A stretch of 44,674 nt of DNA from Anaerolineae bacterium (GTDB lineage Bacteria > Chloroflexota > Anaerolineae > Aggregatilineales > Phototrophicaceae). The position numbers and the translations under genes are program-made. Below the pieces are notes generated by a model. That model did no database searches and was not told the DNA's origin. It saw only the letters and a list, made by a program, of their open reading frames with translations. Position 1 is the first letter of the stretch. Each line of letters begins with the position of its first letter. The stretch lies in assembly GCA_022843385.1 (NCBI GenBank), contig JALHNT010000058.1, positions 1-44,674 on the forward strand, written 5' to 3'. Of this stretch, positions 31,622 through 39,494 are shown piece by piece.

Positions 31622-32626
31622 GCCCCCCAGCCGCTTGCTGAGGAATCCACCCATCAAGCCGCCCATCATCATTGACCCAAAGCCGGGGGTTTTCTCGGCT
31701 TCTGGTTCTTCATCCCATTTGGCATTGTGTCGGCGGTTGATCCAGCCGCTGTAGGCCTCGCTGCTCTCAGACAGGGCGGCTTCCAGAGCTGAACGGTCAT
31801 TCTGCGCCAGCACGGTACGGAAGGATGTCAGCGTCGTCAGCAGGTTGTCGAGCTGGCGCAGCGTCGCCTCGCGGTTATTCAGCAGCAGATCACGCAGATC
31901 ATCCGGATGCGTGTCGTGCAGATGACGGGTCAGTCGCCCGAAAGCTGGATTGGTAATGCGTTGACTGTCGCTCCATCCCGCCGACTGCATATTGGCATAG
32001 AAGACCGCCAGGCTCAACAGCGCCGGGACGCCCTCGGTGGCTGCGCTCAGGCTGTCGTGTTCCGCCGGGTCGAAGAAGTGCGGCGTCGCGCCCAGCAGCG
32101 TCGAGAAATCCGATGCCAGTTCCACCGCATCCTTGATGCAGGAGGCGCTCGGCATCAGCAGCATCGAACCTTTGTCGAACAAATCAGCCTGGGCGTGCTG
32201 GGTGTCATCCAGTCCATCAAACAGGTACTTCGGATTCAGAATCGGTGTGATGCCGACCAGGTGGGTTTCCGGCTTGAGATGTTTCTTAGCCCATTCCAGC
32301 GACGGCAGCTTGAGCGGCGCAGCATCCAGCAGAACCGTTCCGGGGCGCAGTTCCGGCCCAATCTCCTTATAGGCGCTCTGGGTTTCGGCATAAGGCAGTG
32401 CCAGCACCACAATATCTTTGCCGCGCGCCGCACTGAAGAGGTCACGTTCGATCTGTTTACCCAACCCTATCTTGGTCGCATCTTCGCGAATACCCGCCTG
32501 CATCTCGGCCAGCGTCACCTCAAAACTGTGCTGGGCATCCTTGCGCTCGTTATAGCGTTTGAGCGCCAGCGCCACTGACGCACCCAGCCGTCCCATCCCC
32601 AGAATTGCTACCGTTACCGTTGCCAT
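31595..32626 (-). CDS. Prephenate-dehydrogenase-like NAD(P)-binding protein
   Basis: A 343-residue protein starting at ATG 32626 with GAGGAAG upstream. The N-terminal Rossmann motif is VAILGMGRLGASVALAL (GMGRLG at 10-15), followed by VVLALPYAET and TVLLDAAPLKLPSLEWAKKHL, matching the prephenate dehydrogenase/6-phosphogluconate-like layout (cf. TyrA). HLVGITPILNPKY aligns with the substrate-side HPM region of TyrA but lacks its normal sequence. The second half is helical with LSAATEGVPALLSLA. The last about 40 residues are low-complexity and Gly/Met-rich (MMMGGLMGGFLSKRLGG), an odd tail that may contact membrane or partners. No aromatic-amino-acid genes are near, so a true TyrA role is doubtful. 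Confidence 0.75.
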   Translation of the reverse strand: MATVTVAILGMGRLGASVALALKRYNERKDAQHSFEVTLAEMQAGIREDATKIGLGKQIERDLFSAARGKDIVVLALPYAETQSAYKEIGPELRPGTVLLDAAPLKLPSLEWAKKHLKPETHLVGITPILNPKYLFDGLDDTQHAQADLFDKGSMLLMPSASCIKDAVELASDFSTLLGATPHFFDPAEHDSLSAATEGVPALLSLAVFYANMQSAGWSDSQRITNPAFGRLTRHLHDTHPDDLRDLLLNNREATLRQLDNLLTTLTSFRTVLAQNDRSALEAALSESSEAYSGWINRRHNAKWDEEPEAEKTPGFGSMMMGGLMGGFLSKRLGGKNGDAKNS

Positions 32627-32661
32627 ACGACTTCCTCAATTGCAGTAAACGCGGTCTCTCA

Positions 32662-33861
32662 TTACGGATTAAAAGTGACTGATGCCAGGATTGCGTCCAA
32701 CTGGGCTTCCTGATCGGCCAGTTCGCCGGCAGCGGTGAAGATAAGCGCGGCCACCATTTCGTCGCCATTGGTCTGCATTACAACCAGGCTGACATCATTA
32801 TCGGCGTTCGTGCCAACCACCCGCGCCGCATCATACGAACCAATTGTCACTGTCTCCGGCGCACCAAGCTGAGCCGGATTCTGGCCCTGGGCTAATGAAC
32901 GGGCGAAACCGGCAGCGACATCTGTCGGGCCAGTGCCATCTGGCGCGCCGATTTGCTCCAGAGTAAATCCGAACAGCACGATCTGGGCATCGCCTGGTTG
33001 GAGGGCGCTCTCCTCGCGATCCAGCACACCCTGGCTGGTGGCAATAGCGATCGAGCCATCGTTCAGCTCTGTTACCACCCAATCCGAGGGGTAGCTGAGG
33101 CTGACGGTTTCATTGCTGCTGGTGAAGGATTGCGTGCTGCCATCGCCGGTCTGGGGGACGGCCGTAGGACGAGGTGCGCGTGGGGTGGGCGTCGGCGTAG
33201 CCTGGGTGGGGCGTGGACGAGGTGTGGCTGTGATGCCGGCTGCGATGGCCTGGGCGGTCGCCAATTCGCGCTCAGTGCTCGCCAGAGCCGTCGCCAATCC
33301 CCACACATCATCCAGTGCCGTCGTTCGATCATCCTCAGCCGATTCGCGAGCAAATTCAGCCAGCGCTACCTGCGCTGTTGCTGTTCCCAGTTGGTTGACC
33401 GTATCGGCCTGGGTTGTCGCCTGAGCATCGATGGTGGTCTGGATGGTAGCGATAGCAGCACTGCTTTCAGCGATAACGGTGCTGGCCGCATTCGCACTCT
33501 CAGTCGCGGTTTCACGCAGGCTACCAACGCGGACTGTGCTGGTCGCCATCACATTCGCGCTCTGAGTTTCGGCGGCCTGAGCCTGGGCAACGGCAGTCGC
33601 CTGGGCATTCTGGGCCTCGGCCTGCGCAGTTGCGGCGGTATCGATCTGAGCAATGGCGGTGGCCTGACCGGCTTCCGCCTGCACCTGAGTTCCCACTGCT
33701 TCCTGCATCATGGCGACAGCGGTCACGCGGCGATCTTCGGCTTCTGCCGCAACGGTAGCATTGACATTCGCCTGATTGAGCGCTTGCTGCTGCTGGAAAA
33801 AGGCGAAGGCAGCGATTGCCACCGCAATGACAAATCCGATGAGTGCCAGACGTGATCCCAT
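32662..33861 (-). CDS. Anchored surface protein: Ala-rich coiled coil, Thr/Pro stalk, globular C-terminal domain
   Basis: 399 residues from ATG 33861 (AGGAG eight bases upstream; the GTG at 33867 sits too close to it). A signal anchor (RLALIGFVIAVAIAAFAFF) is followed by about 190 residues rich in Ala, Thr and Gln that should form a long helix or coiled coil (AIAQIDTAATAQAEAQNAQA and similar). A TPRPRPTQATPTPTPR stalk follows, then a C-terminal globular domain of about 155 residues (ETVSLSYPSDWVV...SYDAARVVGT...MVAALIFTAAGELADQEAQLDAILASVTF). That domain resembles PsbP/DcrB-like surface modules. It would project outside the cell. Convergent or co-directional neighbours give no functional hint. 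Confidence 0.75.
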   Translation of the reverse strand: MGSRLALIGFVIAVAIAAFAFFQQQQALNQANVNATVAAEAEDRRVTAVAMMQEAVGTQVQAEAGQATAIAQIDTAATAQAEAQNAQATAVAQAQAAETQSANVMATSTVRVGSLRETATESANAASTVIAESSAAIATIQTTIDAQATTQADTVNQLGTATAQVALAEFARESAEDDRTTALDDVWGLATALASTERELATAQAIAAGITATPRPRPTQATPTPTPRAPRPTAVPQTGDGSTQSFTSSNETVSLSYPSDWVVTELNDGSIAIATSQGVLDREESALQPGDAQIVLFGFTLEQIGAPDGTGPTDVAAGFARSLAQGQNPAQLGAPETVTIGSYDAARVVGTNADNDVSLVVMQTNGDEMVAALIFTAAGELADQEAQLDAILASVTFNP

Positions 33862-34255
33862 AACCACTGCTCCTGATCTCGCATAAAATTACACCATACC
33901 CCATCCAGCTTAATGATTGCATAAAAGCCGATGAACGGCAAAAGACAATCATCGCATTCCAGGCCAGCACAGAAGATCAGCGATCTTCGGCATTCGTCTC
34001 CTCAAAACCCTATTACATCCACAGTCATATAAAGGGTTCAATAGGGCTGGATGCATCCATTTGTGTCTGCTTGAGCGTATTTAAATCCGTACGATGATTG
34101 GCTCTGAACTCAAGAGAAGAAACTGATGAGCAACCCATAAGCATCTGTACTGTTGGGGGCAGAACAGTTGTATAGTACGTTCACTGTGTTACGAAAGTGG
34201 ATGGTTTATGGACGAATATCGTATACAGATGCAGCGTCGGCTGTGGGGGGAACCC
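33862..34255. other. Divergent intergenic region
   Basis: The gap between the surface-protein gene (-) and the glycosyltransferase gene (+). It holds a possible -10 box TATAGT at 34171-34176 for the glycosyltransferase, and TAATTT about 30 bp upstream of the surface-protein gene on the other strand. No -35 boxes are convincing. No gene or RNA is recognised. Confidence 0.4.
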
Positions 34256-35380
34256 ATGCGAATTGGCGTCATTACTTCCTGGTACACCGATGTCATCGGT
34301 GGCAGCGGCACCGGCGTTTTCTTCAACAACTTTGTCGGCGGGCTGCATGATCGCGGCTATGATGTGGAGCTGATTGCCCCTAAGCTCAAAGGTGATGATT
34401 ACGTCAACGTCACCTTGCAGCGCTTTCTCTTCAATACCGAACTGCGTACCGATCCACGTATTCATCACGTCGATCTGCTGATCGGCTTCGATTACGACGG
34501 CTACGGCCTCGACCCACACAACCGCCCGCCATTCATGGCCTCGGCCCATGCCATCTTCGGCGATGTGGTTCAGTGGGAACGTGAGCCAGTGCGGACGATG
34601 GTGCTGTCTCAGGCCTTCTTCGATCAGGTGTCGATGGCGAATGCTGACATTGTGACCTGTGGCAGCGAGTATGCCCGTGAACGTCTGATCGAGTTGTACG
34701 GCCTTAAGCCCGATAATGTGGTTGCCGTGCCGCATGGCATGACACGCCCGACCTGGATGAAGCATGTCTTCAGCGAACCCAAACAGCCTAATGACCATCC
34801 GGTGCTGCTCTCGGTCGGTAAGATGTATCCACGCAAACGGCTGGATATTTTGCTGCGCGCGATGCCAGCGGTGATTGCCCAGCATCCAAATGTCGAACTG
34901 CGTGTGGTGGGTGATGGTCTGGAATACGAACATATGGTGGCACTCAGCCATGAACTGGGGCTGGACAAGCATGTCACCTGGCTCGGTCATGTGACCGATG
35001 ATCTGGCCTTCGCCCGTGAGTGGCGGCAGGCGGATGTCTTCTGCCATCCCAGCTTGCAGGAGACCTTCGGCTATGTCTATCTCGAAGCCATGACAGTCGG
35101 GCTGCCGATTGTGGCATCGCATGCCGGGGCCGCACCCGAAGTCATTGGCGATGCTGGACTGCTGGTAGAGCCAGAGAATACGGCTGCACTGGCTGATGCG
35201 CTAAACCGGATGATCGCCGATCCTGACCTGCGATCCCAGTATGCCCGCCGCGCGCCGCGCCGCGCCGCCTACTACACTCAACAACGCATGATTGATCGTT
35301 ACGTCGAGATCATTGATGGGATGGTCAACCAGCCGCTCCGTGAACGAGTCTATATCAACGGCCTGCACAATCACCGCTAA
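34256..35380 (+). CDS. GT4-family glycosyltransferase
   Basis: 374 residues from ATG 34256, which follows GGGGGGAA closely; an in-frame ATG at 34208 would add 16 residues before the usual MRIGVITSW start. Two Rossmann domains (GT-B). The N-terminal domain has GGSGTGVFFNNFVGGLHDRGYDVELIAP, the linker VVAVPHGMTRP and the C-terminal VLLSVGKMYPRKRLDILLRAM. The donor-binding E-x7-E motif region is PSLQETFGYVYLEAMTVGLPIVAS. It transfers a sugar from a nucleotide-sugar (or similar donor) to an unknown acceptor, likely for polysaccharide or glycolipid. It stands alone, with a terminator directly downstream. Confidence 0.9.
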   Translation: MRIGVITSWYTDVIGGSGTGVFFNNFVGGLHDRGYDVELIAPKLKGDDYVNVTLQRFLFNTELRTDPRIHHVDLLIGFDYDGYGLDPHNRPPFMASAHAIFGDVVQWEREPVRTMVLSQAFFDQVSMANADIVTCGSEYARERLIELYGLKPDNVVAVPHGMTRPTWMKHVFSEPKQPNDHPVLLSVGKMYPRKRLDILLRAMPAVIAQHPNVELRVVGDGLEYEHMVALSHELGLDKHVTWLGHVTDDLAFAREWRQADVFCHPSLQETFGYVYLEAMTVGLPIVASHAGAAPEVIGDAGLLVEPENTAALADALNRMIADPDLRSQYARRAPRRAAYYTQQRMIDRYVEIIDGMVNQPLRERVYINGLHNHR

Positions 35381-35400
35381 ATTCTCCATAATCCCTTGAG

Positions 35401-35434
35401 CAGGGCGTAGCAATTGGGCTGCGCCCTGTTTTGT
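35401..35434 (+). terminator. Intrinsic terminator after the glycosyltransferase gene
   Basis: CAGGGCG (35401-35407) pairs with CGCCCTG (35422-35428), 7 bp, followed by TTTTGTT. Confidence 0.85.
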
Positions 35435-35489
35435 TCCCCATCTTGCATCCCTTGCGCTAAAATAACCCCCATCAATCAGGAGCACTACT

Positions 35490-36458
35490 ATGAAACTGAT
35501 TCGGATTCATGCAGCCGGTGAACCAGAGGTAATGCAACTTGAGCAGAGCGCGCTGCCTGAACCCGGGCCGGGGCAGGCGCGAATACACATCGAGGCAGCC
35601 GGGCTGAATTTCATTGATATTTACCAACGCTCCGGTCAGTACAAAGTGCCACTTCCTTTTACTCCAGGTCAGGAAGCCGCCGGAGTGGTTGATGCCGTTG
35701 GGCCAGATAGCGACAGCTTCAAGCCGGGGGATCGGGTGGCCTACGCCTTTGTGCTCGGAGCCTATGCCGAATACACTCTGGTGCCGGTGGAGAAACTGGT
35801 GCCGGTGCCGGATCAGGTGGACAGCCGAACAGCAGCGGCGCTGCTGCTGCAAGGCATGACCGCCCACTACCTGACGCATGACACCTTCCCGGTACATCCC
35901 GGACAGACAGTGTTGATCCATGCCGCCGCGGGTGGCACCGGCCAACTACTGGTACAGATGGCGAAGCTGCGCGGGGCGCGAGTGCTGGCGACTGCCTCCA
36001 GTCCGGCTAAGTTGGAACTGGCCCGGCAGCGTGGGGCGGATGAAACCTTTCTCTATGACGATTTTGAAGCGGGTGTCAAACAAGCCACCAGTGGCAAGGG
36101 TGTGGATGTAGTTTACGATTCGGTGGGCAAGGATACCTTTGACCGCAGCCTGAACTGTCTGCGTCCCCGTGGGATGATGGCGCTGTTCGGGCAGGCCAGC
36201 GGTGCGGTTCCACCCCTCGATCTACAGGTGCTAAACGCCAAAGGTTCGCTGTATGTCACCCGTCCATCACTTGGACATTATCTATTGACTCGTGATGAAC
36301 TGCTGCGCCGTGCTGGGGATTGTTTCGATTGGGTGGCACGTGGTCAATTGAGGGTGCAGATTGATCGAGAGTTCCCGCTGTCACAGGCGGCTGACGCCCA
36401 TCGTGCGCTCGCCAGCCGCGCTACACGGGGCAAGGTACTGCTCCTGCCGGGTGATTGA
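35490..36458 (+). CDS. NADPH:quinone oxidoreductase (QOR, zinc-free MDR family)
   Basis: A 322-residue medium-chain dehydrogenase/reductase. The QOR features are FTPGQEAAGVVDAVG (58-71), an NADPH-binding loop AAAGGTGQL (145-153) and GKGVDVVYDSVGKDTFDRSL. No zinc-binding cysteines are present. It should reduce quinones or enones by NADPH, usually in one-electron or detoxifying reactions. Length and layout match bacterial QorA (about 325 residues). The start ATG has AGGAGC at good spacing. It sits between a terminator and another promoter, so it is probably monocistronic. Confidence 0.9.
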   Translation: MKLIRIHAAGEPEVMQLEQSALPEPGPGQARIHIEAAGLNFIDIYQRSGQYKVPLPFTPGQEAAGVVDAVGPDSDSFKPGDRVAYAFVLGAYAEYTLVPVEKLVPVPDQVDSRTAAALLLQGMTAHYLTHDTFPVHPGQTVLIHAAAGGTGQLLVQMAKLRGARVLATASSPAKLELARQRGADETFLYDDFEAGVKQATSGKGVDVVYDSVGKDTFDRSLNCLRPRGMMALFGQASGAVPPLDLQVLNAKGSLYVTRPSLGHYLLTRDELLRRAGDCFDWVARGQLRVQIDREFPLSQAADAHRALASRATRGKVLLLPGD

Positions 36459-36513
36459 TGCGGAATCTGTTGAACCCAAATGATCTGAAATGGGTCGATT
36501 GGGTGGTGATGCT

Positions 36514-36542
36514 TTGCGCGAATGAGCAGAGACCATTACACT
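36514..36542 (+). promoter_or_regulatory. Sigma70-type promoter with nearby small palindrome
   Basis: TTGCGC (36514-36519) and TACACT (36537-36542) at 17-bp spacing. Just downstream lies GTACA-CT-TGTAC (36550-36561), a perfect small palindrome that would overlap the transcription start. It could be an operator. Confidence 0.5.
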
Positions 36543-36576
36543 ATTGAGAGTACACTTGTACGTATGAGGGGCGTTT

Positions 36577-37521
36577 ATGTCCAGTAAATTCTCGGCAGGC
36601 GATTTTGTCCAGTCGGTGCTTTTGGGGCTGGGGATTACGGTTGTGCTGTTGCTGATCGGTGTTGGTGTATCCATCGGCATCGGCATCCCCGGTGTCAGTC
36701 TCACACAGGCGGAGGGAACGCGGGTCGCTGTCATTGAAGACACACCCATCCCACCCACTGCTACTCCGACCGAGATTCCCTGTACGGCTGAGGAATGGTG
36801 GGCGGCGAATGGCGCAACATTTGATTCGCTCTATACCCAACTGCGCAGCGTATCGGTCGGGAATGAACGTCTGGCAAACCAGACCCAGACGGATCTGGCG
36901 AACTGGCAGGCTGCTCTTGACCAGACAAGCGCGCCACCCTGTGCTGCGACGGCTCGTCAGGTTGTCGACGCCGCTTCATCGACAGCTAACGCCTATCTCG
37001 ATTCATTCCTTACTGTCTCAACTGAGCAGCAGCGCGCCGCGGGACTGATAACCGTAATGGATGCCTTGCTGCTGGTGACCGACGAACTGGAGAAAGTTGA
37101 AGTTACCCCAGCCGAAGCCTGGTTCAGCGATGTGCGCACTTTCACTCGCGCCGAGTGCCCGGTTCAGCGCTGGTTCCTCTCGCAGATTTATAGTCGTGAT
37201 TACGGCTTGTATCTGGGCAGGGCGGGCAGCAATGTCCAGGAATTGTCGAATGCCGAGCAGCAAACGCTGGCGCAAACCATGCGTACGCTCAGCACCAGTT
37301 TGCAGGTGGAACGCACGAACTATCCTGCCTGCGTCGAAACGGCCACCAATCACCTCATCACCTACTTCAGCGCTGTTGCCAATCAGCTCAATTCGCTGCT
37401 GAACAATCAGGATGCGCAGGCCAATCAGGCGATGATCGATGGCAGCAATGCGCTGCGTGATTTCTTTGCCGAACTGCTCCGGCTCGATCCAGCTTTTGTC
37501 GCACCCAGAGGGATCAGTTAA
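36577..37521 (+). CDS. Membrane-anchored protein with Thr/Pro stalk, unknown function
   Basis: A 314-residue protein of unknown family. A hydrophobic helix (about 12-36, SVLLGLGITVVLLLIGVGVSI) anchors it. A short PIPPTATPTEIP stalk leads to an extracytoplasmic helical domain with Cys residues in CTAEEW, PPCAAT, AECPVQ and YPACVE, which could form two disulfides. Several helices are Gln/Asn/Ala-rich (QQTLAQTMRTLSTSLQVERT). GAGGGG precedes ATG 36577. Its architecture (anchor, stalk, exported domain) matches the 32662-33861 protein, but the domains are not obviously related. Confidence 0.75.
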   Translation: MSSKFSAGDFVQSVLLGLGITVVLLLIGVGVSIGIGIPGVSLTQAEGTRVAVIEDTPIPPTATPTEIPCTAEEWWAANGATFDSLYTQLRSVSVGNERLANQTQTDLANWQAALDQTSAPPCAATARQVVDAASSTANAYLDSFLTVSTEQQRAAGLITVMDALLLVTDELEKVEVTPAEAWFSDVRTFTRAECPVQRWFLSQIYSRDYGLYLGRAGSNVQELSNAEQQTLAQTMRTLSTSLQVERTNYPACVETATNHLITYFSAVANQLNSLLNNQDAQANQAMIDGSNALRDFFAELLRLDPAFVAPRGIS

Positions 37522-37550
37522 CACATCTGGATGGGCGAAATCCGGCCACA

Positions 37551-37576
37551 TGAGGGTAGTCTTCAAACTACCCTCA
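37551..37576. terminator. Perfect hairpin, possible terminator or mRNA end
   Basis: TGAGGGTAGT (37551-37560) and ACTACCCTCA (37567-37576): a 10-bp perfect stem with a 6-base loop, 30 bp after the previous stop. CCGG flanks both sides at a distance and could extend it. There is no T-run. Confidence 0.5.
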
Positions 37577-37739
37577 CCGGAAAATCTTGGCCGCTATTTG
37601 GTATTCCGAATGTCTCTCCCGGGGCTGATCCAACCCCTTCCCTGCCATGAACACTTGTGCTATCATTCCATCCAGTAGTTGAAGCTGCTGGCATGCGCTA
37701 TCATCGTCGCGTCGATCCACCAGTCACAGGAGCAACCGA

Positions 37740-38624
37740 TTGGCGATTTTTAAGCGTGTCGGCGTCCTGGCGCATCCGCTGCGCCCACAATCATTCCCGG
37801 TAGCCGAAGCCATCGGGCGTTTCCTGGCAGCCGCCGGTATCGTCCACTGGGTGTATACCCGCTGGGAAGATCGACAGGTCAGCCCGCATATGGCGAATAC
37901 CGACATGGTGATCGCGATTGGCGGCGATGGCGCGATGCTGCGGGCGGCGCGGGTCTGCGCCCAGCATGGGGTGCCGGTGCTGGGTGTGAACATGGGGCAG
38001 TTAGGCTTCCTGACCGAGATCAGCGGGCCGAACACCTGGGAAACGCCGCTGGCGCAGGTGGTGCATGGCGATGGCTGGTGGATCGAAGAACGCATGATGA
38101 TCAAGGCGGCGCTGATGGACGGGGATCGTGAGATCGCGTCCGGCGATGCGTTGAATGACGTGGTCATCAGCCGGGGAATCGCGGCGCGGATGATCTGGCT
38201 GGAGACCTATATCGACAACGATTGGACGACGACCTACAACGCCGACGCCCTCATCATCGCAACCGCGACCGGCTCAACCGCTTATGCGCTGGCCTGCGGC
38301 GGGCCGATCCTGCCGCCGGAACTGCGTAACATTCTGATCGTGCCGGTCGCGCCGCACCTGAGCATGGAGCGTCCGATTGTCCTGTCTGAAGGGGCGACGG
38401 TCGAGGTGGTGGCCTCCAGTGAACATCCTTCGGAAACGGCGCTGACGGTGGATGGGGTGTATATGGGGAATATCGAGCCGGGTAATTGTGTTCGCGTCCA
38501 AGCCAGCCAGCATGTCAGCCGGTTTGTGCGGCTGCGCGAGCGCAATTACTTCTATCGTTCGCTGCTGGATCGGCTGGAGCCGCGCAGCACCGTCCGCTTG
38601 AAGCCGGAAGACCGTCGTTTATAG
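37740..38624 (+). CDS. nadK: NAD kinase
   Basis: A 294-residue enzyme that makes NADP from NAD and ATP. Motifs are GGDG at 61-64 (MVIAIGGDGAMLRAA), LGVNMGQLGFLTE, DALNDVVISRG and YNADALIIATATGSTAYALACGGPIL. The C-terminal VDGVYMGNIEPGNCVRVQAS segment is typical. The start is TTG 37740, with AGGAG about 7 bases upstream; the next residues, AIFKRVGVLAHP, are the normal N-terminus. Length is normal. In many bacteria nadK precedes recN, as it does here with one gene between them, which supports the assignment. Confidence 0.96.
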   Translation: MAIFKRVGVLAHPLRPQSFPVAEAIGRFLAAAGIVHWVYTRWEDRQVSPHMANTDMVIAIGGDGAMLRAARVCAQHGVPVLGVNMGQLGFLTEISGPNTWETPLAQVVHGDGWWIEERMMIKAALMDGDREIASGDALNDVVISRGIAARMIWLETYIDNDWTTTYNADALIIATATGSTAYALACGGPILPPELRNILIVPVAPHLSMERPIVLSEGATVEVVASSEHPSETALTVDGVYMGNIEPGNCVRVQASQHVSRFVRLRERNYFYRSLLDRLEPRSTVRLKPEDRRL

Positions 38625-38632
38625 CCTATTCT

Positions 38633-38791
38633 TAGAGCGTATAATGAACTTCGCTCCCGTATTGCCCTCACCCCAAACCCCTCTCCCACGGGGCGAGGGG
38701 CTTAAAGACACTTCGTTCGCGACATCTCCCCTTCTCCCAGTGGGAGAAGGGGCGGGGGGGATGAGGGCTATAAAGTGCGTGGCACGCTCTA
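38633..38791. repeat. MITE-like palindromic element (about 159 bp)
   Basis: The outer 8-bp inverted repeats are TAGAGCGT (38633-38640) and ACGCTCTA (38784-38791). Inner arms are GCCCTCA (38664-38670) and TGAGGGC (38762-38768). Inside are a C/G-rich hairpin at about 38678-38700 and a perfect 12-bp-stem hairpin, CCCCTTCTCCCA (38728-38739) with TGGGAGAAGGGG (38741-38752). Its CCCTCACCCC...CCCCTCTCC sequence resembles the DUF559 cassette ends. No coding capacity. Confidence 0.75.
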
Positions 38792-38844
38792 GATAAGTTG
38801 TGCTATGCTGGAATTATCGCATTCGTGAGAGAAGGATCAGCGGC

Positions 38845-39378
38845 ATGGCTGAAGAACTAACCTACTGTACCCTCCACCCCGACCGCGAGACCAGCCTGCG
38901 CTGTAACAAGTGTGGCCGGTTGATGTGCACCGACTGCGCCGTTGCAACGCCGGTGGGGTATCGCTGCCGTCAGTGTGTGCGCCAGATCGAGAACAAGTTC
39001 TTCACCGCCACGCCGAATGACAATGCCATCGTCGGTGGGGTGTGCGCCGCGCTCGGCGGCATCGGTGGCTTCATCATGACGGCCATCAGCCTGGGGCCGC
39101 TGCTGGGGATTTTCGCCGGCATCATTGTCGGTGGCGGCATCACCGAACTGGCGCTGAAAACCATCCAGCGGCGGCGCAGTCGGTATGCCGACCGGATCGG
39201 GGCAGCGGCGGTAGTGATCGGCGGGCTGATCGGCGGCATCCTTCAGAATGTTGTGCGGTTTCAGGGTCGCGCCCCTTTCGATCTGGTGATCCAGTTCACG
39301 CTGAATGATTGGGGACTGCTGGCCTTTGTCGGCGTCACAGCCTTCATCGTCTACACCCGCTTTAGTATGCGCGGGTGA
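38845..39378 (+). CDS. B-box-type zinc-finger membrane protein
   Basis: 177 residues from ATG 38845 (GAAGGA upstream), not the earlier in-frame ATG at 38800. An N-terminal B-box-like zinc-binding region has C8, H11, C20, C23, C28, C31, C41 and C44 (CTLHPDRETSLRCNKCGRLM and CTDCAV...YRCRQC), enough for two zinc sites. After it are two to three hydrophobic stretches (AIVGGVCAALGGIGGFIMTAISLGPLLGIFAGIIVGG; IGAAAVVIGGLIGGIL; WGLLAFVGVTAFIVYTRF). The finger would be cytoplasmic. This architecture is common in Chloroflexota, but its role is unknown. It lies between nadK and recN on the same strand. Confidence 0.82.
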   Translation: MAEELTYCTLHPDRETSLRCNKCGRLMCTDCAVATPVGYRCRQCVRQIENKFFTATPNDNAIVGGVCAALGGIGGFIMTAISLGPLLGIFAGIIVGGGITELALKTIQRRRSRYADRIGAAAVVIGGLIGGILQNVVRFQGRAPFDLVIQFTLNDWGLLAFVGVTAFIVYTRFSMRG

Positions 39379-39412
39379 GGAGGTCAATCATGACTGCCGG
39401 GATGTTATCAAT

Positions 39413-39435
39413 TTCCAACCCGGAGTTGGAATTTT
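39413..39435 (+). terminator. Weak intrinsic terminator before recN
   Basis: TTCCAAC (39413-39419) and GTTGGAA (39425-39431) form a 7-bp AT-rich stem with loop CCGGA, followed by TTTT. Confidence 0.5.
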
Positions 39436-39494
39436 GAGGAAAACGCGCTTTACTGAAGTCACAAAATGCACACGGTTCATGACCGAAGGTTGCT

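Noticed and set aside
34181..35122. 313-codon frame antisense to the glycosyltransferase
   Set aside because: Shadow frame; the GT4 motifs on the plus strand are unambiguous.
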